The notes beneath the pieces were generated by a model. That model ran no database searches. It was given only the letters and a program-made list of their open reading frames with translations, and was not told the origin of the DNA. This document shows positions 7,674-14,601 of a stretch of 37,253 nt of DNA, in pieces (positions within the stretch are counted from its first letter, which is position 1; each line of letters begins with the position of its first letter). This DNA is from Clostridiales bacterium (GTDB taxonomy: Bacteria > Bacillota > Clostridia > Christensenellales > Aristaeellaceae): positions 1-37,253 of the forward strand of contig SVGU01000022.1 in assembly GCA_015056155.1 (NCBI GenBank). The letters run 5' to 3'. The translations under genes were made by a program, and so were the position numbers.

Positions 7674-8387
7674 ATGGAGCTGAACATGGTCATGGCGATC
7701 GTGAACCGCGACCGTCACGAAATGATGGAGGACATCATCCACGGCCTGAAGCTGCCGCTGGCAATGACGATGTATGCCAGGGGCACCGCGCAGGATGAGC
7801 ATCTGTCCCTGTACGGCCTGGCCGCGACGGAAAAGGCGCTGGTCTTCACCGTCGCGGACGGCGAGCAGACGAAGAAGCTCATGCGGGCAGCCAAGCTGCG
7901 CATGTTTGTTGACATCCCCGGCAACGGCATCATGATGTCCGTTCCGCTCAAGAGCGTAGGAGGAGGGCGTACCATGGCGTACCTGACTGACAATATGAAT
8001 ATGAACAGCGACAAGCCGTCGATGGACTTCAGCCACGAGCTGATCTATGTGATCCTGAACGAAGGCTGCTCCGATATGGTGATGGCTGCGGCGCGTCCCG
8101 CCGGCGCGACGGGCGGCACGGTCCTGTCCGGCAAGGGCACCGGCGCCCGCGAGAGCGAGAAGTTCCTGGGCATCTCCCTCGCCAGCGAGAAGGACGTGGT
8201 GCTCATCGTCGCCGAGAGCAGCAAGAAGGCCGCCATCATGAAGGCGATCGTCAAGGAAGCCGGCCCCGGTACCGACGCCGGCGCGATCTGCTTTTCCCTG
8301 CCGGTTTCCGGCGTGGAGGGTCTGCGCCGCCTGAGCGCCGAGGAGGCCGCCGAAGCCGCTGCCGACGCCGAAGCGCCCGAGGCCTGA
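7674..8387 (+). CDS. Tandem double P-II-like (GlnB-fold) regulator
   Basis: 237 residues in two ferredoxin-like units, about 1-100 and 118-220. The second unit is clearly P-II-like: YVILNEGCSDMVMAAARPAGATGGTVLSG has the GATGGT strand-turn of GlnB-type proteins, then GKGTGARESEKFLGISLASEKDVVLIV in the T-loop/B-loop region. The first unit, starting MVMAIVNRDRHEMMEDII, is more divergent and lacks GATGGT. No canonical uridylylation Tyr context is evident. The tail is Ala/Glu-rich. GGGAGG precedes the ATG and only one base separates it from the DUF1538 stop, so the two are cotranscribed and probably work together at the membrane. Binding of an adenine nucleotide or small anion is known for relatives and is inferred here. 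Confidence 0.85.
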   Translation: MELNMVMAIVNRDRHEMMEDIIHGLKLPLAMTMYARGTAQDEHLSLYGLAATEKALVFTVADGEQTKKLMRAAKLRMFVDIPGNGIMMSVPLKSVGGGRTMAYLTDNMNMNSDKPSMDFSHELIYVILNEGCSDMVMAAARPAGATGGTVLSGKGTGARESEKFLGISLASEKDVVLIVAESSKKAAIMKAIVKEAGPGTDAGAICFSLPVSGVEGLRRLSAEEAAEAAADAEAPEA

Positions 8388-8442
8388 TCCCCGGCATACA
8401 CGGCAGACGCATTTCCGCCCGTGAATGCGGGCCGTCAACAAA

Positions 8443-8481
8443 AACAGCAAGTCATACCCGCGCGTATGGCTTGCTGTTTTT
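8443..8481 (+). terminator. Intrinsic terminator of the DUF1538/P-II operon
   Basis: AACAGCAAG-CATAC (8443-8457) pairs with GTATG-CTTGCTGTT (8464-8478) with one mismatch and a 6-nt loop; T run 8477-8481. Confidence 0.9.
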
Positions 8482-8559
8482 GCTGTTGACAGAGGTAGGG
8501 ACGGAATGCAGGGTTGCTGTACGATTCTTTGCGGGTTGTCTATTTTGTTGCGCGGGTGC

Positions 8560-9314
8560 ACTCCCTCAGTCGCCTTGCGGCGACAGCTCCCTCGAGAGGG
8601 AGCTGGCTGAACGCAGCGAAGACTGAGGGAGTCCCCCCGCCGCCTGCTCCATATTGCTACAAGGAACGCGCACCTAAAAGGCTCCCTCCCCGAGGGAGCT
8701 GGCTGAGCGCAGCGAAGACTGAGGGAGTCCCCTCCGCCGTCTGCTCCATACTGCTACAAGGAACGCGCACCCAAAAGGCTCCCTCCCCGAGGGAGCTGGC
8801 TGAGCGCAGCGAAGACTGAGGGCGTCCCCTCCGCCGCCTGCTCCATATTGCAGCAAGGAACGCGCACCCCAAAGGCTCCCTCCCCGAGGGAGCTGGCTGA
8901 GCGCAGCGAAGACTGAGGGAGTCCCCCCTGCCGCCTGTTCCATATTGCTACAAGGAACGCGCACCCCAAAGGCTCCCTCCCCGAGGGAGCTGGCTGAGCG
9001 CAACGAAGACTGAGGGAGTCCCCCTGCCGCCTGCTCCATATTGCAGCAAGGAACACGCACCCAAACGACTCCCTCCCCGAGGGAGTTGGCTGAGCGCAGC
9101 AAAGACTGAGGGCGTCCCCTCCGCCACCTGCTCCATATTGCTACAAGGAACGCGCACCCAAAAAGCTCCCTCCCCGAGGGAGCTGGCTGAGCGCAGCGAA
9201 GACTGAGGGAGTCCCCCCTGCCGCCTGCTCCATACCGCAGCAAGGAACGCGCGTCCAAAAGACTCCCTCCCCGAGGGAGCTGGCTGAGCGCAGCGAAGAC
9301 TGAGGGAGTCCCCC
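8560..9314. repeat. Array of eight 97-bp palindromic tandem repeats
   Basis: Units start at 8585, 8680, 8777, 8874, 8971, 9067, 9164 and 9261 (period 95-97 bp). Each begins with a hairpin such as CTCCCTCCCCGAGGGAG, continues GCTGGCTGAGCGCAGCGAAG and GACTGAGGGAGT, then a conserved link containing GCTCCATATTGC and AAGGAACGCGCACC. A variant half-element in the opposite orientation (ACTCCCTCAGT, then the hairpin GTCGCC/GGCGAC) precedes unit 1, and the two meet at the perfect palindrome AGCTCCCTC-GA-GAGGGAGCT (8585-8604). Links are as similar as the palindromes, so this is not a CRISPR array. The minus-strand side abuts the stop codon of the Spo0A-C-like gene. Confidence 0.92.
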
Positions 9315-9662
9315 TCACCTCGCCATCCGCCGGGGTGACTGCCGCATCATATAGGACGACAGGATGTCCAGGAACTCCGTCACCGTCGGTTCCCGGCGCA
9401 GCGGATAGACCGCCAGCTCCATCAGCCGGTCCGTGTTGAACGTCCATGCCCGGTGGATCACCGTGCGCATGTTTCGCTCGATGGTGCGCCAGTCGCAGGA
9501 CCGCTTATCCGCCAGGGGCTGGAAGATCCCGTGCTTGACGCACAGCAGGCAGTTTTCGTCCCGGATCACCATGGTGATCGCCTCCACCGTGATGCTGTGA
9601 CCGAGATATTGCCGTCCGATGCCGAGGGTGAGCAGCAGTTCATGGATCATGTGGGTCGTCAT
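9315..9662 (-). CDS. Stand-alone Spo0A C-terminal-like DNA-binding protein
   Basis: 115 residues from the ATG at 9662, which has GGAGAGG just upstream; in-frame codons further upstream lack such a site. The sequence follows the Spo0A effector domain from start to end: IHELLLTLGIGRQYLGHSITVEAI, then CLLCVKHGIFQPLADKRSCDWRTIERNMRTVIHRAW (helix-turn-helix and recognition-helix region), then EPTVTEFLDILSSYM. There is no receiver domain, so phosphorelay control as in true Spo0A is not expected. It is a small transcription factor of unknown target. Its TGA at 9315-9317 touches the tandem palindromic array, which its transcript would enter. Confidence 0.75.
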   Translation of the reverse strand: MTTHMIHELLLTLGIGRQYLGHSITVEAITMVIRDENCLLCVKHGIFQPLADKRSCDWRTIERNMRTVIHRAWTFNTDRLMELAVYPLRREPTVTEFLDILSSYMMRQSPRRMAR

Positions 9663-9836
9663 GTGTACCTCTCCGTTCTGAATGAAATGGGCAAGCACAA
9701 TGGCGTAAAGCTGCACCACCATGCTGCGCGAACATCTGCATTCTAACAGCATTTCTCACGTCAGAACGGATCATTGCCATAATCTGCTACCAACCGACGG
9801 TCTTCGCTACCCTCCAACACCGCATGGAAGAACCGG

Positions 9837-9864
9837 TTGCATATCGAACAAAATGTGTTATAAT
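9837..9864 (+). promoter_or_regulatory. Promoter for the FMN dehydrogenase/isomerase unit
   Basis: TTGCAT (9837-9842), 16-bp spacer and a perfect TATAAT (9859-9864); the start codon is 43 bp further on. The gene-free stretch 9663-9907 otherwise shows nothing recognisable. Confidence 0.75.
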
Positions 9865-9907
9865 GACATCAGTATTGAACGCACATATCTATTCAGGAGG
9901 TACTCCC

Positions 9908-10810
9908 ATGGCCTTTGAACGCAGATCCCATGTGTCCGATCATATCACGCGCGCCTATATGGATTCCCTGCTGGTGGAGGTGCGCCATCTGGACGCTGTC
10001 ATGCCCTCGACGGAGATGACGCTCTTCGGCAAGACCTTCTCCACCCCCGTGGCGACCGCTGCCCTCAGCCACCTCAGCGGCACCTATCCCGACGGCATGG
10101 CTGCCATGGCCCGGGGCGCGGCGGATACCAACGCGCTGGTCTTCAGCGGCATGGGTCCCCGGCCGGAGCTGGAAAGGATGATCGCCACCGGCGCGTCCGT
10201 CATCAAGATCATCAAGCCCTATGCCGACCGCGAGCTGGTCCTGGCGAAGATCCGCCATGCCGAGGAGCACGGCGCGCTGGCCGTGGGCATCGACACGGAC
10301 CACGCCTTCGACCGGAATCACGGCTACGACGTCATCGAGGGGCGGCAGATGTATCCCCTGTCCTCCAAGGAGCTGGCTGAACTGGTGAAGGCCACGAAGC
10401 TCCCCTTCTTCATCAAGGGCGTGCTCAGCCGCGTGGAGGCGCGCAAGTGCCTGGACTGCGGCGTGCAGGGCATGGTGGTCAGCCACCACAACGGCCGGCT
10501 GGACTATGCCGTACCACCGCTGATGGTGCTGCCGGAGATCGCGGAGGAGTGCGGCGGACAGGCCGCGCTGTTCGTGGACTGCGGCATCCAGAGCGGCATG
10601 GACGTGTTCAAGGCGCTGGCGCTGGGCGCGACGGGCTGCTGCGTGGGCCGTCCGCTGATGCCTCCGCTGAAGGAGAAGGGCCCCGATGGCGTGCGCGAGG
10701 TCATCGAGGGCATCACCCGCGACCTGCGCTACACCATGGCGATGACCGCCTCCCCCGACGTCGCCCACATCGACCGCAGCCTGATCCGTCAGGCCAATTT
10801 CCACTGGTAA
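9908..10810 (+). CDS. FMN-dependent alpha-hydroxyacid dehydrogenase/oxidase homologue
   Basis: 300 residues from the ATG at 9908, with AGGAGG 6 nt upstream; earlier in-frame codons overlap the promoter. TIM-barrel flavoenzyme family that oxidises 2-hydroxyacids (lactate, glycolate, mandelate). FMN-binding Lys at 170 (FFIKGV), active-site region SHHNGR at 192-197 with the proposed base His194 and Arg197, and DCGIQSG at 224-230 with the phosphate-binding tail GATGCCVGRPL. Two normally strict motifs are altered: SNHGGR is SHHNGR, and DGGIRRG is DCGIQSG, losing an Arg that usually contacts the FMN phosphate. At 300 residues it is shorter than typical 350-380-residue members. Activity on a standard hydroxyacid is therefore uncertain. 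Followed 33 bp later by an isomerase in the same unit. Confidence 0.82.
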   Translation: MAFERRSHVSDHITRAYMDSLLVEVRHLDAVMPSTEMTLFGKTFSTPVATAALSHLSGTYPDGMAAMARGAADTNALVFSGMGPRPELERMIATGASVIKIIKPYADRELVLAKIRHAEEHGALAVGIDTDHAFDRNHGYDVIEGRQMYPLSSKELAELVKATKLPFFIKGVLSRVEARKCLDCGVQGMVVSHHNGRLDYAVPPLMVLPEIAEECGGQAALFVDCGIQSGMDVFKALALGATGCCVGRPLMPPLKEKGPDGVREVIEGITRDLRYTMAMTASPDVAHIDRSLIRQANFHW

Positions 10811-10843
10811 GCACCAACGACACGAAATGAAGGAGGTCATCCC

Positions 10844-11686
10844 ATGCGACTTGGCGGCAGCGTCATGAAGCCCTATGCCAGCCCGAAGGAGTGGCTCGCC
10901 CATGTGAAGGAGCTGGGCTATTCCTGCGTGATCTTCCCCGTGGATTCCAGCGCACCCCGGCAGGTGCAGCGCGATTATGCCCAGTGCTGCCGGGACAACG
11001 ACCTGCTCATCGGCGAGGTGGGCGTATGGCGCAACGTCATGGCCTGCGACCCCGCCGAGCGCGAAAAGAACATCCAGTACGCCGTCCGCCAGCTGGAGTT
11101 GGCGGAGGAGGTGGGCGCGAACTGCTGCGTCAACATCTCCGGCAGCCCCGGCGCCCTCTGGGACGGCTACCACCCCTCGCTGGACTCCGATGCGGTGTAT
11201 GAGGACGTGATCAACACCACCCAGCGCATCATCGACGCGGTAAAGCCCTCAAAAACCTGCTATTCCCTCGAGCCGATGCCCTGGATGGCGCCGGAATCCC
11301 CCGAGCAGTACCTCAAAATGCTCGCCGACATGGCACGTCCCGGTGCATTCCGCGTGCATCTGGACTACTGCAACATGATCAACTCCCTCGACCGATACCG
11401 CCACGCATCGGAGTTCATCACCCGCTGCTTCACGATGCTGGGCAATGAGATCGTCAGCATCCACGCCAAGGACGTGGCGATCACCGATGGCTATCTGCCC
11501 ATCTGCATCGGCGAGGTCCCGCCGGGCGAAGGCAGCATCGACCTGTCGCTGGTGGCGCAGTGCGCCCACGCCCTGGGCGGGGACACGCCGGTGTTCGTGG
11601 AGCACCTGCCGGATCACGAGGCGTACGTGAAGGCCGCAGCCGTCCTGCGCGCCGCCGCGGAAAAGGCCGGCGTGCCGGTCAAGTGA
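10844..11686 (+). CDS. Sugar phosphate isomerase/epimerase-like TIM-barrel protein
   Basis: 280 residues; AAGGAGG lies 7 nt before the ATG. Xylose-isomerase-like barrel (AP endonuclease 2 superfamily). The divalent-metal ligands of the family are all in place: Glu143 (SLEPMPW), Asp174 (VHLDYCN), His207 (SIHAKDV) and Glu253 (FVEHLP). GEVPPGEGSIDLSLV is the usual segment following the His. The PGEG-D element and overall length fit the inosose/tagatose/hydroxypyruvate type epimerases and isomerases that act on keto-sugars. Next to a hydroxyacid oxidase homologue, a small sugar-acid or polyol catabolic step is plausible, but the substrate is not decidable. Confidence 0.85.
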   Translation: MRLGGSVMKPYASPKEWLAHVKELGYSCVIFPVDSSAPRQVQRDYAQCCRDNDLLIGEVGVWRNVMACDPAEREKNIQYAVRQLELAEEVGANCCVNISGSPGALWDGYHPSLDSDAVYEDVINTTQRIIDAVKPSKTCYSLEPMPWMAPESPEQYLKMLADMARPGAFRVHLDYCNMINSLDRYRHASEFITRCFTMLGNEIVSIHAKDVAITDGYLPICIGEVPPGEGSIDLSLVAQCAHALGGDTPVFVEHLPDHEAYVKAAAVLRAAAEKAGVPVK

Positions 11687-11711
11687 GGCGCTGAACAGCC
11701 GCATCAGAAAG

Positions 11712-11737
11712 CCCGCTCCCCCCATCCGGGAAGCGGG
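11712..11737. terminator. Hairpin between convergent genes (bidirectional terminator)
   Basis: CCCGCT (11712-11717) pairs with AGCGGG (11732-11737), with further C/G pairing inside. The T runs on both sides are interrupted, so strength is moderate; it lies between the isomerase and DUF402 stops. Confidence 0.55.
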
Positions 11738-11742
11738 TATCC

Positions 11743-12327
11743 TTATGCATTTTTTCGCAGCGTATCCGCATCCGCCAGCCGCGTCAGCACATGCCGCAGG
11801 ATCCGGCCGCACCAACGCTCCGTCTCCCGCACATCCGCGCACAGTTCCTCCACGATGCGCTCCCCCTCGGCGATCGCCGCGCGGTACTGCTCCTCCGTCA
11901 GCTCGCCCGATGCGTAGGCTGCGTCCAGCTCGTCCCGGTCGTCGATGTGCACATCGCCCTGCGGGGAGAAGATCACATCCAGGTACTGATCCACAAACGC
12001 CGCCACGCCGTCCGGGTCCGTCTCCACCCGGTCGATCACGTCCGCGTACCACACCGATACGCGCGGCAATCGCCCCGGCAGGCGGCCCGGACGGTACTTC
12101 ACCGTCAGCATATGCCGCCGACCGTCCGGGATCAGCTGCAGCCACTGCATGCCCGCGCCCGCCACAGGAACGCGCCCCGCCCGGGGCATGTCCCAGGTGC
12201 AGACCCTGCCGCTGGTCAGGCGGATCAGGCTGGCCAGCCCGCAGAAATCCGGCGTCTCCACCCGGAGCTGGTAATACGGGAAATGCTGGAATCCCCAGCC
12301 GTCCCGGTCAAGCCGCTTGCGTTTCAT
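11743..12327 (-). CDS. DUF402 domain protein (Ntdp-like nucleotide phosphatase fold)
   Basis: 194 residues from the ATG at 12327, chosen because GGGAGG lies 9 nt upstream; two in-frame ATGs further upstream are weaker. The core of DUF402 is clear: YADVIDRVETDPDG, then FVDQYLDVIFSPQGDVHIDDRDELDAAYASGELTEEQY, which contains the conserved Asp/Glu cluster used to bind metal in nucleoside tri-/diphosphate phosphatases of this fold (Staphylococcus Ntdp, B. subtilis YgaC). The N-terminal part is a small beta-barrel. A role as nucleotide phosphatase is by family; no partner genes are evident. It has its own promoter. Confidence 0.82.
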   Translation of the reverse strand: MKRKRLDRDGWGFQHFPYYQLRVETPDFCGLASLIRLTSGRVCTWDMPRAGRVPVAGAGMQWLQLIPDGRRHMLTVKYRPGRLPGRLPRVSVWYADVIDRVETDPDGVAAFVDQYLDVIFSPQGDVHIDDRDELDAAYASGELTEEQYRAAIAEGERIVEELCADVRETERWCGRILRHVLTRLADADTLRKNA

Positions 12328-12371
12328 GCCCTCTGCCCTCCCGATCATTCCCATGGATTCACACTGTCCCC

Positions 12372-12400
12372 ATTATATCACAAACCCGACGCGCTGCAAA
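12372..12400 (-). promoter_or_regulatory. Promoter for the DUF402 gene
   Basis: Minus strand: TTTGCA (12400-12395), 17-bp spacer and a perfect TATAAT (12377-12372) with an extended -10 TG one base upstream. Confidence 0.7.
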
Positions 12401-12455
12401 CGCCGTTTTCCGTCCCCTGCCACCCCTTTCCTGCCGATTGTCATCAATCCCCGTC

Positions 12456-12484
12456 TTTTCAAATCCGCCAAAACGTGATACAAT
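12456..12484 (+). promoter_or_regulatory. Promoter for rimO-pgsA
   Basis: TTTTCA (12456-12461), 17 bp, and TACAAT (12479-12484) with an extended -10 TG at 12476-12477; start codon 45 bp downstream. Confidence 0.65.
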
Positions 12485-12529
12485 ATGATCGCAGACGTAT
12501 GCCTGCAATATCCTGCAAGGAGCCAAACC

Positions 12530-13888
12530 ATGACCAAACCCGTTCTGTCCGGCGCACCGCTGTCCGTCGGCATGATTTCCCTGGGCTGCAACAAGAACCG
12601 CGTGGACTCGGAGACCGCGCTGGGGCTGCTGGCCGAGCACGGCTATGTGTTTACCGGCGACCCCGCCGAGGCCGATATCCTGATGGTCAACACCTGCGGC
12701 TTCATCGAGAGCGCGAAGGAGGAATCCATCGACGCGATCTTTGAGCTGGCGGAGTATAAGAAGACCGGCAAATGCCGCCTGCTGGTGGTCACCGGCTGCC
12801 TCGCCCAGCGTTATGAGGGCGCGCTGCTGGAGGAGATCCCCGAGATCGACCTGCTGATGGGCGTGAACCAGTATCAAGAGCTGCCCGCGGCGATCGAAAA
12901 GGCGCTGGCGGCGCAGGATGCCTCCGCGCCCCGCAGCTACTGCCATGACGATTACACCTACTATGCCCACGACCGCGTGCTGACCACGCCCGCCTATTCG
13001 GCGTACACCCGCATCGGCGAGGGCTGCTCCAACCGCTGCACCTTCTGCGCCATCCCGCTCATCCGCGGCCCGTACCGTTCCCGCCCGATGGAGGACGTGC
13101 TGGCCGAGATTGAGCAGCTGGCCCGACAGGGCGTGAAGGAGCACATCCTCGTCGCGCAGGACACCACCCGCTTCGGCACGGATGAGGGCGGACACACGAC
13201 CCTGCCCGAGCTGCTGGAGAAGGCTGCGGCCATCCCCGGCGTGGAGTGGCTGCGCGTGCTGTACTGCTACCCGGACGAGACGGACGACCGCCTGCTGGAC
13301 GTGATCGCCAACACGCCCAACATCTGCAAATACCTGGATCTGCCCATCCAGCACGTCAACGACACGGTGCTGCGCCGCATGCACCGCCGGGGCGACAAGG
13401 CGGATATCCTGCGCTGCATCCGCGGCGCCCGCGAGCGCGGCCTTACCCTGCGCACCTCGATCATCGTCGGCTTCCCCGGCGAAACGGAGGAGCAGTTCCA
13501 GGAGCTGCTGGACGTGCTGCGCGAGGCCGAGTTCGACCGGCTGGGCGCGTTCACCTACTCCCCCGAGGAGGATACCCCCGCCGCCCGTCTGCCCGAGCAG
13601 ATCCCTGAGGAGATCAAGCAGGAGCGCCTTGACCGCCTGATGACCATGCAGCAGGAGATCAGCCTGAAGCGCAACCAGGCGCGCATCGGCACGGTGGAGA
13701 AGGTGCTGGTGACCGCCGTGGATGAGGACGGCCGTCTCCTCGGCCGCAGCCACCGCGAGGCCCCGGAGACCGACGGCGAGATCCTCTTCACCCTGCCCAA
13801 GGGCGCGGAGCTTCCCGCTCCCGGCACCTTTGTCAACGTCCGTATCACGCAGGCCGACACCTACGATCTGATGGGGGTGATGGAATGA
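12530..13888 (+). CDS. rimO: Ribosomal protein S12 methylthiotransferase RimO
   Basis: 452 residues from the ATG at 12530 (AAGGAG 8 nt upstream). Radical SAM enzyme that adds a methylthio group to the conserved Asp of ribosomal protein S12. The N-terminal UPF0004 domain has the three auxiliary-cluster Cys: 20 (SLGCNKNRVDSE), 56 (NTCGF) and 90 (TGCLAQRY). The radical SAM cluster is C166-C170-C173 (CSNRCTFCAIPLIRGPYRSR). The C-terminal TRAM domain shows VTAVDEDGRLLGRSHREAPETDG. SLGCNKN and RGPYRSR separate RimO from MiaB and MtaB. Its stop overlaps the pgsA start (ATGA), so the two are translationally coupled, an arrangement common in Firmicutes. Confidence 0.96.
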   Translation: MTKPVLSGAPLSVGMISLGCNKNRVDSETALGLLAEHGYVFTGDPAEADILMVNTCGFIESAKEESIDAIFELAEYKKTGKCRLLVVTGCLAQRYEGALLEEIPEIDLLMGVNQYQELPAAIEKALAAQDASAPRSYCHDDYTYYAHDRVLTTPAYSAYTRIGEGCSNRCTFCAIPLIRGPYRSRPMEDVLAEIEQLARQGVKEHILVAQDTTRFGTDEGGHTTLPELLEKAAAIPGVEWLRVLYCYPDETDDRLLDVIANTPNICKYLDLPIQHVNDTVLRRMHRRGDKADILRCIRGARERGLTLRTSIIVGFPGETEEQFQELLDVLREAEFDRLGAFTYSPEEDTPAARLPEQIPEEIKQERLDRLMTMQQEISLKRNQARIGTVEKVLVTAVDEDGRLLGRSHREAPETDGEILFTLPKGAELPAPGTFVNVRITQADTYDLMGVME

Positions 13889-14454
13889 ATCTGCCCAACA
13901 AGCTGAGCCTTCTGCGCGTGCTGCTCATTCCCGTGATGGTGCTGCTGATGTACCTGCCCGGCATCCCGTGGATCTTCCTGTCCACGGCGGTGTTCGGCTT
14001 CGCGGCCTTCACCGACTTCCTCGACGGCTACATCGCCCGCCGGGACAACATCGTCACCGATTTCGGCAAGTTCATCGACCCCGTCGCAGACAAGCTCCTC
14101 AACCTCTCCGCGATGATCATGCTGACCCACGCCGGGCAGATGCCCCATTTCGTGGTCATCGTCATCCTCGCCCGCGAGCTGGCGGTGGACGGCCTGCGCA
14201 TGGTCGCGGTGGGTCAGGGGCGCGTCATCGCCGCCGGCAAGCTCGGCAAGATCAAGACCGCCAGCCAGATGGTCGTCATCATCTTCCTCATGCTCGCCGG
14301 CCGCCTCGTTCCGGCGGTGGACTTCCTCTCCGTGCTGCAGCTGCCCGTACAGTGGATCGGCTGGCTTGGCTGCGCATGGATCACCATCATCACCGCGTGG
14401 AGCGGCGTGGACTACTTCATGAAGAATTTCGACTGCATCCGCAACGCGAAGTAA
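13885..14454 (+). CDS. pgsA: CDP-diacylglycerol-glycerol-3-phosphate 3-phosphatidyltransferase PgsA
   Basis: 189 residues. Makes phosphatidylglycerophosphate, the precursor of phosphatidylglycerol and cardiolipin, at the cytoplasmic membrane. The CDP-alcohol phosphotransferase signature is complete: D44-x2-D47-G48-x2-A51-R52, then G and D-x3-D in DFGKFIDPVADK. Around four to five hydrophobic helices are visible, including LLIPVMVLLMYLPGI and MVVIIFLMLAGRLV. MNLPNKLSLLRVLLIPVMV is the typical N-terminus. The start overlaps the rimO stop by 4 bp. Confidence 0.95.
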   Translation: MNLPNKLSLLRVLLIPVMVLLMYLPGIPWIFLSTAVFGFAAFTDFLDGYIARRDNIVTDFGKFIDPVADKLLNLSAMIMLTHAGQMPHFVVIVILARELAVDGLRMVAVGQGRVIAAGKLGKIKTASQMVVIIFLMLAGRLVPAVDFLSVLQLPVQWIGWLGCAWITIITAWSGVDYFMKNFDCIRNAK

Positions 14455-14480
14455 GCCGGCACCGCCGGTTTTCCCCTCAG

Positions 14481-14508
14481 GCCGCATCAATGAGCGATGC
14501 GGCTTTTT
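14481..14508 (+). terminator. Intrinsic terminator after pgsA
   Basis: GCCGCATC (14481-14488) pairs with GATGCGGC (14496-14503), 7-nt loop, TTTTT at 14504-14508. Confidence 0.9.
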
Positions 14509-14542
14509 ACTTTGCCTGCCGGGCAATTTGTTACATCGCCCC

Positions 14543-14571
14543 TTGTATTCGCGAAAAAATCGTCCTATAAT
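14543..14571 (+). promoter_or_regulatory. Promoter for the phosphoesterase-like/GH115/MATE operon
   Basis: TTGTAT (14543-14548), 17-bp spacer and a perfect TATAAT (14566-14571), 30 bp before the start codon. Confidence 0.75.
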
Positions 14572-14601
14572 ATAAAATGAGAAAATATGCGGAGGTCGCC
14601 T

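Noticed and set aside
8585..9314. CRISPR array
   Set aside because: Links between palindromes are conserved, not unique spacers; the repeat core is too long and no cas genes are present.
8674..9447. Long minus-strand open frame (257 codons) through the repeat array, with repetitive protein sequence
   Set aside because: All three minus frames are open in places because the 97-bp unit lacks stops; the 97-bp period shifts frame every unit, no RBS fits, and the start lies out of frame inside the Spo0A-C-like gene.
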